A stretch of DNA of 64,000 bases from Roridomyces roridus (GCA_029378245.1 JARKIF010000073.1:98843-162842); one strand, 5' to 3'. Positions 1 through 10,889 are shown, numbered from the stretch's first letter. The notes: a model not told the origin generated them from the sequence alone. Made by a program: numbers and translations.

Positions 1-1596
1 TATGACGAGAGTGGGCGCTCTAACTTGGCAAAGATGCAGGATAACAGACTGGCCGGTTTAAGGACTTGGCTGGAGAATCCACTGAAAAGGCCGAAGAGTG
101 TTCAGAAGAAAGATTACAGACACTTCGTTCGGTGGGCCTCACATTTCTTTTTGAAAGAGGGGAGGATGTATCGAAAAGGAATCGGTACAGCACACCAATT
201 GGTGGTAGATAAAGAGCACAGGATGTACATGATGCATGCAGCACACGATAGTCTAGGACATCGAGGATTTTGGGCAACCAAAGAATTGATCAGCCTACGA
301 TTCTGGTGGCCGGAGTTGGATAGGGATGTCAGTTGGTATATTAAAACGTGCCATAGCTGTCAAGTACGGCAAACGACACTCTTGAAAATCCCGCCTGTCA
401 TCACGCACACGCCGAGTCTGTTTCAGCAAGTTCACATTGACGTGATGAAAATGGGAGCAACTTCGAATGGATATTCAATGGTTGTAGACGCCCGCGATTC
501 ACTATCGAGTTGGTTGGAAGCACGACCAATTAAGAACGAGAATGCTGAGACGCTTGGGATGTTCATTCTGGAGGATATTATCTGCAGATGGGGCTGTCCG
601 CGGGTGATCGTAACAGATAATGCGGGCGCGTTCAGAAAGGCTTTAGCGTGGTTGGAAAAGAAATATGGCATTATTGGAATCAATATATCACCTTACAACT
701 CGCAAGGTAACGGCAAGGTCGAGCAGGGGCACTTCCCGCTTCGACAGTCGCTAACCAAAGCTACGGGTGGAAACCCGGGGAAGTGGTTCTACTTCTTCCA
801 TCAGGTGTTGTGGGCAGACAGGATTACCATTAGGAAAGGCAAGGGGTGTTCTCCCTTCTTCCTAGTCACCGGAGCGCATCCGATCCTACCTTTGGATTTG
901 GAGGAAGCGACCTGGTTGGTAGAACTGCCTGGCAGGGTTTTGACCAACTCAGAATTAGTGGGATTCCGGGCACAGGCCTTGGCCAAGCATCATCAGCATG
1001 TAGAAGCCATGAGGTCGCGCGTCACCCATGAGAAAAGGATGGCATTACGGAAGTACGAGAGGTACTTCGAGAACACCATCCAACAGTACGATTTCCAACC
1101 AGGAGAGTTGGTGCTGGTCAGACATACCAGTGTAGAAAAGAGTTTGAATTCAAAAATGGAGAACCGATACCTAGGACCTATGATAGTGGTTCGACGAACC
1201 AAAGGAGGAGCGTACTTGGTCGCGGAAATGAACGGTGCAATGTTCCAAGACAAAATTGGAGCGTTTAGGGTTATCCCTTATTTTGCACGACAATCTATTC
1301 CGTTACCAGAGAACATCCATAGGGTCATCGACATCTCGAAGGAAACTCTGGAGAAGCTAGCAAACGACGAGGAATCTGTGGAGCCGAAAACAAAGAAATC
1401 TAAGGTGTACCAAGGAAAGGACATTCAATTCAAGGATGTTCGCCTGCGGGTAACAGCAGAAGACTTTGAAGAGCCAGAGACGGAAGACGAAGAACAGTCC
1501 GAGGACTCCTCCGCGGAAGATTCGAACGATGATGCAGCAGCCAGAATTCGCAAGTCCAAACGTTTATCGAAATTGGTAGACAAACTACGGACATGA
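1..1596 (+). CDS. Ty3/gypsy integrase (pol C-terminus, cut by window edge)
   Basis: The frame is open from base 1, so this is the C-terminal part of a longer Pol polyprotein. An H2C2 zinc-binding module lies at about nt 235-355 (HAAHDSLGHRGF, then CHSCQ). The DDE core follows: first Asp in HIDVM (about nt 437), second in VTDNAG (about nt 613), Glu in GKVEQGH (about nt 715). The tail is acidic, then basic (RKSKRLSKL), and I see no chromodomain. The enzyme would insert the element's cDNA into chromosomes. The frame has no stops, so the copy could be recent. The stop lies 24 bp from the stop of a convergent antisense gene. Family assignment is secure; activity is not shown. Confidence 0.9.
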   Translation, partial: YDESGRSNLAKMQDNRLAGLRTWLENPLKRPKSVQKKDYRHFVRWASHFFLKEGRMYRKGIGTAHQLVVDKEHRMYMMHAAHDSLGHRGFWATKELISLRFWWPELDRDVSWYIKTCHSCQVRQTTLLKIPPVITHTPSLFQQVHIDVMKMGATSNGYSMVVDARDSLSSWLEARPIKNENAETLGMFILEDIICRWGCPRVIVTDNAGAFRKALAWLEKKYGIIGINISPYNSQGNGKVEQGHFPLRQSLTKATGGNPGKWFYFFHQVLWADRITIRKGKGCSPFFLVTGAHPILPLDLEEATWLVELPGRVLTNSELVGFRAQALAKHHQHVEAMRSRVTHEKRMALRKYERYFENTIQQYDFQPGELVLVRHTSVEKSLNSKMENRYLGPMIVVRRTKGGAYLVAEMNGAMFQDKIGAFRVIPYFARQSIPLPENIHRVIDISKETLEKLANDEESVEPKTKKSKVYQGKDIQFKDVRLRVTAEDFEEPETEDEEQSEDSSAEDSNDDAAARIRKSKRLSKLVDKLRT

Positions 1597-1620
1597 ACGG
1601 CGAAGCTATAAAAGCGTACT

Positions 1621-2230
1621 CTAAGGCGTACGAACAGGGCGAGCAGTCGCGGTGAAAGTCAAGGTACCGGACTGGCGAATAGCAAAGAGGGCGTTGAGGC
1701 TGTCAGGGTGGCCGCGCTCAATAAGAACCTGGAGGGCGAGGGCGCATTCCTTCATGGCAGCAGCAGGAGGCTCGAAACCGCACTCCTTCTTGGCTTCGAG
1801 GGCGTCATCGCGGACGTGGAAGAGCGCTTCCTTGGCAGGGGTCATCTCGACCAAGTGAAGGGCTTCTTTGAACGCGTAGAGGTGACCCTGGGAATGAGTT
1901 AGCAAAGGTGTTGAGCAATAGAAAATATAGCAGACGCACTCCGAGATTCACTGCCTGAGCAAGTAAGGTCTTGCGGGTAGGGACAAGAACGGTCATCGTT
2001 TTGTCGATGGAGCGATAGGCGGCAACGGCTTCAACGAGTTGGGCGCCGGCCTTCATGGCGGCAGAGTCGGGAGAAAGAGGCTCAGGTGCCATGAGAAGTA
2101 GAGAGCAGAATGGGTTGTCTAGGACCAATTGAGTGCCGTTTATATATTGCACGGTGGTGAAATTGGTGAAGTGCGGGTAACGGTCGAAAAAGGATGAGTC
2201 TGTAACGTTGAAATGTTGGTATCCGTTCAT
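1621..2230 (-). CDS. antisense two-exon protein of unknown function (185 aa)
   Basis: Exon 1 is 1940-2230 and exon 2 is 1621-1887, joined across a 52-bp GT-AG intron (donor GTGCGT, acceptor CCCAG) that keeps phase 0. The start is the ATG at 2230 (MNGYQHFNVTDSSFF); the frame is open further upstream, so an additional 5' exon is possible. The middle is helix-rich and alanine-rich (AAMKAGAQLVEAVAAYRSI; ECGFEPPAAAMKECALALQ). I recognise no domain, signal peptide or membrane segment. It converges on the integrase frame and lies inside the inferred retroelement, on the strand opposite to pol. It may be cargo of the element or a host gene overtaken by it. Confidence 0.5.
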
Positions 2231-2987
2231 GACAGGAATAATATGACAAGTTCGCGGGGCACGCCCGAGGACGGTCGTGTTATTTTTGTGAGGGGGAGAG
2301 AGCCAAGATGGCGCCAAGCTTTTCAAAGATAAAGTTTCAGACTTGCAAATAGACCACCGACAAATCACTATGGCGTTAGACAAAGCAATTTGCAAATATG
2401 TTACATGCGGGCACCGATCGGCAGAACTATAGTTAGAAGCAGAGTTCGAGGAAACGTGCGCGGGTGAGCAGATAAGAGTTGGCCAAGGATTAGTCGGGTC
2501 AGAAATAAGGAATGGTCAATAAGAACCCGTGTGGGGTTCGAGGATGATGAGGGATCAAGAAGTTGTGATCCGGGAAGCGGTCCTAGAAGCAGTCCGAGAA
2601 GTGGTCAAAGCTATGATACAAGGTCGCATGACAAGAGTGTCAGACTACAAACATACTAGGACTAGAGAAGACTCAATGCGCAATACAGTAGACAACGCTT
2701 ACTTGAAAGAAAAGACAAAGATATTTGTATTATCTTAAAGAGTGGAAGTTCGTTCGTCACACTATAAAGGCGGGAGTCAAAAGCAATGATATTTGAGGCC
2801 ACGATTGGGCCGACTACTAGATGTACAAAGGGAGAGCACTCTACTACTGCTACTCTAAGTAGATAGAGACGACATATGTGACGTCGGTTGTAGTCCGCGG
2901 GGTGAAAAACAAATACACAAAAAGCGATTGGCCGTATCGGCTCGCAACAAGATGCCCGCATTCCCAAACCCATCCAGCACAGTCCAC
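2231..2987. other. spacer between two antisense genes, no gene seen
   Basis: About 750 bp with only short frames. It would contain the promoter and 5' leader of the 1621-2230 gene and the 3' end of the next antisense gene. I see no tRNA-like module or clear repeat in it. Confidence 0.4.
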
Positions 2988-4317
2988 CTAATCCGTCGGT
3001 TCAGCAGCCGTGAGATGAGGAGCGGGCGAGGAGTTCGGCGAGCCCATCAGCTCGTCCTCCGGCGCGTGATCCGTCATCGGCGTATCGGTGGCGTTGAGGG
3101 TCGCGATGGCAGGCGTCGACGGAGAAGTCAGACGAGACTCGTCCAAAGCTAGACTCGAATATCAGCCAAACACGGAAAAGAATAAGGAAGAAAGTTAGAC
3201 GTACCACCACCCAGAGTACTAAAGCGCGAGATCGGCGTTGGAGGGTGAGATGGATGCGCCGAGGTCGAAGCCACAGGGGCCATTGGAGGAGCCGTCTCCA
3301 CGGGTGCCGGGCGCGAGAAATCGGGCGCAGAGTTGAGGCGCAATAGTCCGCTGGTCGACGCTTGGGCAGGGACGTGAGGCAAAGCGATCAACTACAACGC
3401 ATAGAATCAGGGAAGAAAGAATAAAGGAACGTTACGACGTACGCGGGTAGGCTCCATGTGTGCAAAAGCGAACTGGTGACGTTCCTCGAGGTCCTCCACG
3501 AAAGCAGTCGCCGAATCCATGTCGATGTTGTGGAAACGGAAGAGTGAGAGGAGTACGTCGAGGTCGTCACGACCGTTCTGGAACTTCTTGAAGAGCTCGG
3601 CCTCGGGAAGGGACTTGCGGAGCGAGAAGATGTACAACGCCAACTCCTGCAACTGCATCCGATAGAAGGAGCGCTGGTTGAGGAAGACGGCGAGCGACGA
3701 CTCGAGGTTATGGCGTGCGAAAGCCAAACCTTCCAAGCGATGGATCAAGCCTATGAAAAGAAGTTAGGGATAAAAAAAAAAAAAAAAGTGCAGAAAGGGA
3801 AAAGACGCACTGAAGTTGGACATCTCGATGGCAGGCCGAAGGGACTCGAACATCGCGCTCTGTTCGTATTCGTCAATAGAGTTCGAGCAAGTCCCGTGGC
3901 CGACGCCACAGCCAAGGCACGCGTGTTTCGGTCCCAAAGACCCACAGACGTGGTTGCGCTTGGCGCAGTTCGAGCACGGAGCAGGCGCCTAGCACAAAAC
4001 AGGTTGAGCTAGGGCCGCACCAGAAGAGAAAGACAGAGAAACGACGACTCACTTTGAAGTAGTTCTTGCCCGGGATGCGCGAGGCAATGATCAGATCCGG
4101 ATCGAGGGTCGGATCGTCGGGCGAATCCGTGTCTTTGAACAACGATGGGGCGGGGGCAGGAATCGAATCCTGGTCGATTGAATACTGAGGATTGCTGAAA
4201 TAATCGACGACATCCATGGTCTCGGGGATGGGCGTGGCTTTGACGATGAAGTCGTGCGGGATGACGCGAGGAATAACGCCGGGCATTGAACGCTCTAAGT
4301 TTCAAACGTCAGAACGT

Positions 4318-4356
<39 letters not shown>

Positions 4357-5845
4357 AGAAAAAGAACATACTGGGGCCCGAAGTTTTCGAATGCATCGAG
4401 TTGGCGTACCACTCGTGGGTTTGAAGACCGTCCGGAGGGTTGGTCGGGACCTCGGGCTTGGGGTCGTCAAGGATGTAGCTTTTGTAGCCACCGTCGGGGT
4501 TGGCAGCGTAAGGATGCAGAAACGGACGTTTCTGGTCAGGGGCCTCGGACGGTTCGCTCTTCTGTTTGCGTTTGCGCGAGGTTTTCGGAACCTCGACAGG
4601 CGGAAGGTCGGGAGGTGGTGACTCGGGGGGACGAGCAGCCACGGTCGACGGGCGCATCGAACGACGGTTGGAGGGTGCCGGCGACTCGACACGAGTTTTG
4701 GGCGGAAGACCTTTGATGATCAAGGCCTCGTCCTAAAAAACAGTTAGCATAAAAAGAAGAGATGAGAAGATCGAGGGACGCACCTCAGAAGGGACCTCCT
4801 CAGACTCGACTCCACCCAAAGAAGGACCCGGCGTAACGTCGCTCGAACGACGACGACTCTTGGCCTTGGAGTTCTTGTTGCCCTTCTTCTTGGACGGAGC
4901 TTGGAAGAATGGGGCGGCTGCCGACTTGGGGTGGGTAAAGAGGTTGATGGAAGGAACGGCCTTGTTTTTGGACTTTGTGGACGAATAGCCGAAAGGCGGA
5001 GGCGAAGGCTCCAGTTGGTCCTCGGGCATCTGAAAAGAATTCAAAAAAAACAGCGCAAAGAAAGCGGAGAGGATGGACGTACGCGGTCGTCCTCGTTAAA
5101 ATACAAGTTAGGGGTCGCGAGCCGCGGAGCGGGAGCCTTGGCAGAAGACTTCGCTGGCGTAGGAGTGAGGGCCTTGGCGGAAGATTTCGCTGTCGTGGGA
5201 GCGAGGGCCTTGGCGGCAGACTTCGATGGCGGAGGGACGGGAGCGACATCGGAGCCCTCATCGTCGTCATCGTCCATGGCCATAGCGAAGCGATCGTCCA
5301 GCGACAACGGCACAGGAGGTGCAGGAGGCGCAGGTGGTGCCGGAGGTGCCGGAATGTCGAACGAAGGAGGAAGGACGGGCTGTAAAAGGCGTCAATAAAA
5401 CAAGCGAGGAGACGAAGCGTATTGAGACGCACGCGAGAAGGATCATCGGAAGGAATCATGGGTCGATAGGCAGCTGTGCCTTTCAGGTTCTTGTTGCCAA
5501 GACCGGAGACGTCGTTGAGACGGGTAAGCACATCAAAGCACTGGGCAAAGAACGCCTCGATCTCGGGGATGACTTCCCCTTGCGCGTGATCGCGATAGCG
5601 TTCCTAAGAAGGAGTTAGCCGTTTCAAAAAGAGAAAAGAACGAGACGTACCAAGAACTGAAAATAGTGTTGGGTCTCGCGGACGAGAACAGACAAAGTAA
5701 CCGGTTCCAACGGACGAGTGGTGTCGAAACGATCGGTGAAGAAGACGAAAGCACGGTCACCACCGTCGCGGATGGGTTTCCACGGGTCCGAGAGGAAGCG
5801 AGCCTTGGCCGAGGCAGAGTCGAGAGGTCGAGGCCTCGGAGCCAT
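2988..5845 (-). CDS. antisense ten-exon protein with Cys/His-rich cluster (unknown function)
   Basis: Ten exons join in phase, each with a GT-AG intron: 5651-5845, 5433-5603, 5083-5379, 4784-5029, 4372-4732, 4053-4294, 3811-3988, 3443-3750, 3205-3391, 2988-3148. The ATG at 5845 is the latest plausible start; the frame stays open to 6232, so an extra 5' part is possible. Order of regions: globular N-terminus (RFLSDPWKPIRDGG; RETQHYFQFLERYRDHAQ), Pro/Ala/Lys-rich low complexity with 12-residue repeats, basic patches (KKKGNKNSKAKSRRR; SRKRKQK), a short C/H cluster with pattern CSNCAKRNHVC then CLGCGVGHGTC, a helical segment (RHNLESSLAVFLNQRS), and an acidic tail. The basic patches and C/H cluster suggest a nuclear or nucleic-acid-binding protein, possibly Gag- or Zn-cluster-like; that is inference. 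Two introns contain long poly(T) runs on the coding strand. Confidence 0.65.
4319..4354 (+). repeat. 36-bp poly(A) run inside an antisense intron
   Basis: An uninterrupted A36 run on the + strand, which is poly(T) on the coding strand of the antisense gene, where it serves as an extreme polypyrimidine tract before the 3' splice site at 4295-4296. A shorter A run at about 3772-3787 occupies the equivalent place in another intron of the same gene. Confidence 0.9.
5132..5239 (-). repeat. 36-bp tandem repeat in coding exon (12-residue units)
   Basis: Three imperfect 36-bp units encode Ala/Lys/Ser/Pro repeats of the type AKALAPTTAKSS within exon 3 of the antisense ten-exon gene. The reading frame is preserved. 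Confidence 0.8.
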
Positions 5846-6556
5846 AAGTCGGTACGGACTTGGTGGGACCGCCACGTAGTCGAGAATGAGAGGAGGCGTG
5901 GTGGAGATACGAGTCGAAGACGAGTAACCAGAAGAGCCCGCCAGGCGAATGCGGGAGGACGACAAGCAGAGTAGAGGAAAAGAAAACGAGAAGGGCGAAA
6001 GTCTTGATGAGTCGACTCTTAAAAAGGGGCTCATGGAAGGAGATTCCTGGGAAAAGATCAGGAATAGACTTGCAATAGAAATGACTCGAGACCAGGACCC
6101 TGAGTTGAAAAGAAGCCAAGACAACCGGGCAGCCGGTACGGCGCTAAAATTGAATGGCTGGGAAAAACAAGTATAGATAGCACGAACCTCGAGGACTATG
6201 GTCTCGCTGGTTCGTGGGTGGTCTACCAGCATGATACAAGCACGGAACGAATAAGATAATGCAGAAGACGCGTGTCTTCAATAGTTGGAGCGAAAATCGC
6301 AAGAGGGGCGCGTGAGACTCCGGTGAAATAAAAAATTAGCGGAAAATCCAGCACAGCCTTTTCAATTAAGGGTGGATCAAAGATCCGCGGAAGCTACCTC
6401 GTGGAGCACGGGAGCTATCGGTGAATGAACGAAGACAATTTGGGCTCAAAATAAAACAATTGAAACAGACGTTCGAGGGGGCTATCAGTCCTCGAACCTC
6501 TAAATCGATGAATTATGATCGCGCATGTTCACGACCGGGGACGGTCGAGATTTAGT

Positions 6557-6566
6557 GAAGGGGAGA
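6557..6566 (+). promoter_or_regulatory. polypurine tract before candidate 3' LTR
   Basis: GAAGGGGAGA directly precedes TG at 6567. In LTR retrotransposons such a run primes plus-strand DNA synthesis at the LTR edge. The assignment rests on position only. Confidence 0.45.
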
Positions 6567-7161
6567 TGATACGACTGCGTATTTCGCACGCGTGAAATCT
6601 GGCTAATTAGCTGTTTTGGTGCGCACACCAATGCCTCTGTCAGGTGATATACAATAAGGGATAGGACCGAGCTCCGTGTCGCTATTCGTGTATTAATGAG
6701 ACAAGTACAAGTCGTCAGTACACTATGCTTGGCTATTCGTTCAAGTGGTCGGTTGTAGTGACTCCAATAGGCGGTTCGCGGGGACTACTACTTGTGGAGA
6801 TACCATACCCAAGGAGATATACCAAGCCCAGGTGTATTCAGAAATGAGCTAGACTAGCTATAGAGCAAAGACGAAGGTTGCGCGGACGCGCAGTACTATC
6901 ATGACAAGGTTCGCGGAGTACCTCGCGGACCGGTATAAGTCTATATATATGTATACAAACAGAGTGGCTCGCGTAGGCGAGTTGGAGGAAATACTACCAT
7001 TCGTTCCGGTATTGCAGAGACACCCAGAAAAGAGATGACAAGTGGGCGAGTCGAACTCGCGCAGGCACACTAGTATGATCGAGAACTGATCCGAGTACGA
7101 TCATGATCATGAAAAGCGGCGGAGTCGCGGCAGACGATCAGAGCGATGATCGCGTCTGACA
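6567..7161 (+). repeat. candidate 3' LTR (595 bp)
   Basis: It starts TGATACGAC and ends GCGTCTGACA, giving TG...CA termini. A TATA-like stretch (GGTATAAGTCTATATATATG) lies at about 6932-6953, where an LTR promoter would be expected. A tRNA T-arm-like motif on the - strand (GAGTTCGACTCG) sits at about 7044-7055. No second LTR is in the window, so the boundaries are provisional. Confidence 0.4.
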
Positions 7162-7582
7162 GAATATGCCAGGAGTAAGCTCTGGATGGCGAAGATGGCG
7201 GACCGAGGTTATTTATGGACCTGGGTCGAGGGCTGTAGTCATAATGGGAGCTGGCTCAGCAAGAGAGTGTAATGAAACGACGGAATCAAATTACCAGGCC
7301 AATCGGCTCGAATGCCAAGGCGGCATGACCACCGATCAGACGGGCCAAGCAGCAACATAAGCAACAGGACCACGCGAAGCGGTTCGAGGGGATGTAATAT
7401 AGGTGACAGGGCACCTAGGGTTATAGGGAAAGTACGGAAATAGGGATGGCAGGCGCGTAATAGTAGTTATATCATCAGACCAGTAGGGAGTAGTATATAA
7501 GGCCCGTAGATCCCGCCCTTGCAGCATTGCATTGTACGCCTTCTTGCCTAGACATTGGGTCGAAGCTTGATCTGTGGTTATA
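7162..7582. other. no gene seen
   Basis: Unique-looking sequence between the candidate LTR and the TA-flanked element. The longest reading frame (- strand, 7336-7965) runs into the MITE and has no recognisable protein character. Confidence 0.4.
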
Positions 7583-8145
7583 CAGTAGAGTTGCTCATAT
7601 GGAATATTGTCGGGAGGGGTCTGAAGGCTATTCCATATGACGGTTATTCCACATGGAATATATGTATTATTTTTTGAATTATTTAGTTTAATTTTCATAA
7701 GGTCAAAAGTAGTCTCGAAATAGGGAACAGCGTCCAGTCCCGTGCCATTCTGATGCTGAGACTGACCCAAGCACATACCACATTTGCAATACAGCCTTAT
7801 ACGGGCCCACGGTCTTCCCATCAACAGGATCAGTATGTGATGGGGTCGCGGAACTGGGATCAAACGAGCTATTAGCGAGAGACAATGGCCACAATGAGCC
7901 TCAGGAGTGACAAAGTTGATTGTTATCAGTGAACAATACTGGATTTCAACCTCCGGATCACTCAAACACGCTTATTTTGCCATTTTCGGCGACCGCAACG
8001 TGGAATAATGGGACCGGCAGCTTATTCCATATTCCAGAAGGCGGTGAGTGGAATATTTGGCTGCTCTCGACCCGGGAGCACCCCAAATCCTATTCCATAC
8101 CACGGATATTCCACATGATATTATTCCACAAGACCGACTCTACTG
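7583..8145. mobile_element. Tc1/mariner-type MITE (563 bp, TA target site)
   Basis: The left end CAGTAGAGTTGCTCATATGG and right end (reverse complement) CAGTAGAGTCGGTCTTGTGG form terminal inverted repeats of about 29 bp with few mismatches. Each end is flanked by TA (7581-7582 and 8146-8147), the target duplication of the Tc1/mariner superfamily. GGAATA/TATTCC is repeated about ten times in the subterminal regions. There is no transposase frame, so the element would depend on a partner. Confidence 0.7.
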
Positions 8146-9930
8146 TAGTGCAGTCTTGTGACTTCCGCGGAGATTTGTTGTATCATTTCTCTTAGCTTAG
8201 ACGCAATATCAAAGGCACCCGAGCTCTGGTTCAACTTGGGTCAGCTATAGTAACATACTTAAGGGGTAGTGGGTTGCCCTCTGTGCTATAGTTCCTCTTC
8301 GTGTTGTATCGAAGTTGTATTGGTGTTTGGATATTGTGTGTTTCGGTCAATAAAATATAAAACCTTTTAACATCGTAACCTCGTGTTCGTTGTGAGCAGT
8401 CTACAAACCAGTCAAGAGATTCCTCTTAGTTCAAAAGACATTGAACTTGGTGTGAAACCTCGAGAGTCAACCTACAAGCTTCCGAGAACCAAACCGCGGA
8501 GTATCAGTCTTATCTGTATACTTCAGACGACCCCGAACTCAACCGTTAGGTGTCAGCGTGCTAGTCAAGGAATTGTGTGTGTGTGTTGTGTGTGTTTTGT
8601 GGTTAGTGTGTTGTGGAGTTGTATCGCTTCGCGGTCTACTTCTAGGACATTACCTACTCGAGCTATCTACTATACACTAGTGCGCGTGACGCTGCGTATC
8701 ACCGGCCTCCTCAGGGACTCAGAATCATCAAATCAAGAAATCAGTAAAATAATCCTCCCGCGTGCCCAGGATCCCCTACCTGTATGGTATAACTTGTCAG
8801 TGGGAGCTCATGGATGCCAGAAAAGCTTAGTTGACCTCAAAAAGTGGAAATTCAATGTGCAGAGTCCTCCATTCAATTTTCATTGCCAAGCTGAACATTG
8901 GGTTGAAAGTTCGGCACTTGTTCTCAGGTGTTGTGAGTGTCAATGCCATACAGAAAGTCACCAGGATGAGGCCTAGGATATTCTACTCCATTAATCCAAT
9001 CCCCCAAGTACAGGAACAGAACTACATATATGCCCCGAGACCAGACAGTGTTGTTTGTCAGGATTGATCTGTGGCCGAATTTCCCCATAGGGTCAACCAT
9101 CACACCACCAAGTCTGTGCATCTTCTAGGCATCTCATAGGATCCCAAAGGGGACAACTGATCAATCAAGACCCAGAAATATGGCTTATTGGGGCTGTTGG
9201 GAGGCTCCTTGCTGAGGCCGCATACACAGATCATGCAAAAATCAACATCAGGCAACCATCCACCATGCACGTCTGCATGAGTTGCCTTTCTTACACTCCA
9301 GGTGTGACTCAGTGACCCACATCTACTGTATACAGCCGGATTTTTACACCATGCAAGGCCCTATTTCAACATCGAGGCTGCCAAAGAGCCGTGGCCAAAT
9401 GGTGGTTGAAGTTCTTTGACCCTGATAGGGTGTAAGGCGGTCACAGTTACCTCGCCTGTGTAATTGGGGCACTCCTTAGAATTGGAAGAGTTGCCCTATA
9501 CATGCTTGAGACCTCTCATTAAAGACTACTGGCAGGCCATGAGCACCTTTGCCGTGTTAGTGGTCACCACTTCATTGACCAAGGGCTTCACAACCAAGCC
9601 ACTTGAGACCGGATCTTTGGGCCCAGAATTGCTCAACAGACATCAAACTATCATCCAGTCCAATTCCCAGTTGCACCTGCAGCATTAAGTCCGGATAAAA
9701 GATCAAACACGCGGATTTGACGGAAACCAGATTTTAAAATGGATCACTTTCATTTTTGTGATCACTCTGCTACAGCAAGGAGAGGGTCAGGCAACTCAAT
9801 ATTTTACGGGTATATACTAGACCCTATAAGCCTCCTTCGAAGACCTTAACATTGCCCAGAAGTGGCATGGCTGTGAAGCAATGCATCAAAGAATTTCGAA
9901 CCACGCATGATCCATTACATTTTCCGAGTC
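8146..9930. other. gene-free relic sequence
   Basis: Contains a GT-rich patch (about 8570-8630) and, from about 8770 to 9900, sequence of a different feel (AT-richer, many short degenerate frames), probably old transposon. No frame here has a recognisable domain, and I could not define the ends of an element. Confidence 0.4.
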
Positions 9931-9937
9931 AGTATAT

Positions 9938-10035
9938 ACTCAGTAGCACTCGGAGTGTGTCTCGCCGACTCGGAACATACTTGAGTGGGTGAGTGAAGGA
10001 GGTTGGAAGGAAGGCCCGTTCGACTCGAGCTCAGT
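9938..10035 (+). tRNA. tRNA-like Pol III unit (ACTCAGT acceptor)
   Basis: Acceptor 5' strand ACTCAGT pairs with GCTCAGT at the 3' end (one mismatch, one wobble). The D-arm-like hairpin is GCAC-TCGGA-GTGT. A 6-bp anticodon-like stem CTCGCC/GGTGAG closes a loop of about 20 nt. The T-arm contains CCCG-TTCGACT-CGAG. A T4 run follows about 27 nt downstream. Only D-arm and loop sizes depart from a standard tRNA; no anticodon can be assigned. Confidence 0.55.
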
Positions 10036-10127
10036 TCTTGAACAGGCAGCAATGATGTAACTTTTGCTAGGGGCTCTCTCAACCAACTGCATGTCTAATT
10101 GGAAAAAGAATTCATCATCGTTCAACC

Positions 10128-10214
10128 AGCGGGCATCGAGCGCATGAGCTTGGTACATTCGGCTGATTCAATTACCACGCTTCCAGAGGGTTCCCGTTCG
10201 ATACGGGCCCGCGG
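10128..10214 (+). tRNA. degenerate tRNA-like unit
   Basis: The T-arm CCCG-TTCGATA-CGGG is clear. CAGCGGG at 10128 can pair with CCCGCGG at 10208 in six of seven positions. A T6 terminator lies at about 10239. The D- and anticodon arms are not convincing. It may be a relic or a divergent unit. Confidence 0.35.
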
Positions 10215-10618
10215 ATCATCAAAGAGTGACAGAAGACTCTTTTTTGTGCCAGCTTCACCTCACTTACCCTGCACTTCGGCTGGTAATTTCGCCGAGCTGG
10301 GACACTTTCCGGGAGACAGATTGTATAGTATCCTCACCTTGTCGCTCCCGAGATAAAATACGTGGCACAAAGGGATGTAACTTGTGACATGTCGGTATCA
10401 CATGGAGTTTGTTTCAAACCATTGTTCACTGTCTGCTGCCTGAGGCGACTCTATATGCCTGGCCAGTGCATCCCCCTTGCTTTCTACTCGGGTAGGGGCA
10501 GTGCCCGTTCGATTCGGGGGCAAGGGATGGCAATGGAGTACACTGGTTTTTTTAAGCTGAAGCACTGATCCTTGCAACACTCTCGTTCTTCAATCATGGG
10601 ATCTTCGGAGACAAGTCC

Positions 10619-10723
10619 TCAGCGGTCGCGAGTCAAAGGAAAATGTGGTTTATTTACCTATTTACGTGAATCGGTAGAGGTTCAATCAAGAGGCGACAGA
10701 CCCTGTTCGATTTGGGACCGCGT
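10619..10723 (+). tRNA. degenerate tRNA-like unit (second family)
   Basis: T-loop module CCCTG-TTCGATT-TGGGA, followed by ACCGCGT, which can pair in part with CAGCGGT at 10619. A T7 run follows at about 10746. It shares the 3' motif GGGACCGCGTCATG with the next unit. Confidence 0.35.
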
Positions 10724-10795
10724 CATGCTGGGAATTCCATCGTGTATTTTTTTGATCAAGGTTTCATTGGTACTACTGGCTCCATTCTGAAGAGT

Positions 10796-10889
10796 AGCCG
10801 GTATCCGAAGGAGAGCTAATAGGAAACCCTGGATGAGTAAAGGCTCTTCAATCAGGAGGCCGTAGACCCAGTTCGACTCGGGACCGCGT
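10796..10889 (+). tRNA. degenerate tRNA-like unit (second family)
   Basis: It begins AGCCGGTATCCGAAG and ends GGGACCGCGT; five of seven acceptor positions can pair. The T-loop is GTTCGACTC. A T7 terminator-like run lies about 30 nt downstream. The 5' part resembles the unit at 10996 (shared GGTATCC, then ATAGGAAAC), so these two are copies of one family. Confidence 0.4.

Larger units (their letters stand above)
1..7161 (+). mobile_element. 3' portion of a Ty3/gypsy retrotransposon with antisense cargo genes
   Basis: Seen directly: an integrase frame ending at 1596, about 5 kb with two antisense genes, a purine run at 6557-6566, then TG at 6567 and a candidate LTR end CA at 7160-7161 with a TATA-like stretch inside. 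Known: Ty3/gypsy elements carry a polypurine tract directly before the 3' LTR. Inferred: everything between integrase and LTR belongs to the element. The 5' half lies outside the window, so the LTR cannot be matched to a partner here. Confidence 0.5.

Noticed and set aside
4286..4716. + strand frames over the A36 run and the antisense exon
   Set aside because: Shadow frames of the antisense gene; poly-Lys arises from the homopolymer.
7336..7965. 209-codon - strand frame
   Set aside because: It runs through the MITE and flanks, has no exon logic or protein-like motif, and is best explained by chance.
8570..8630. GT-rich patch as telomere-like repeat
   Set aside because: Irregular TGTGTG without a fixed unit; ordinary simple sequence.
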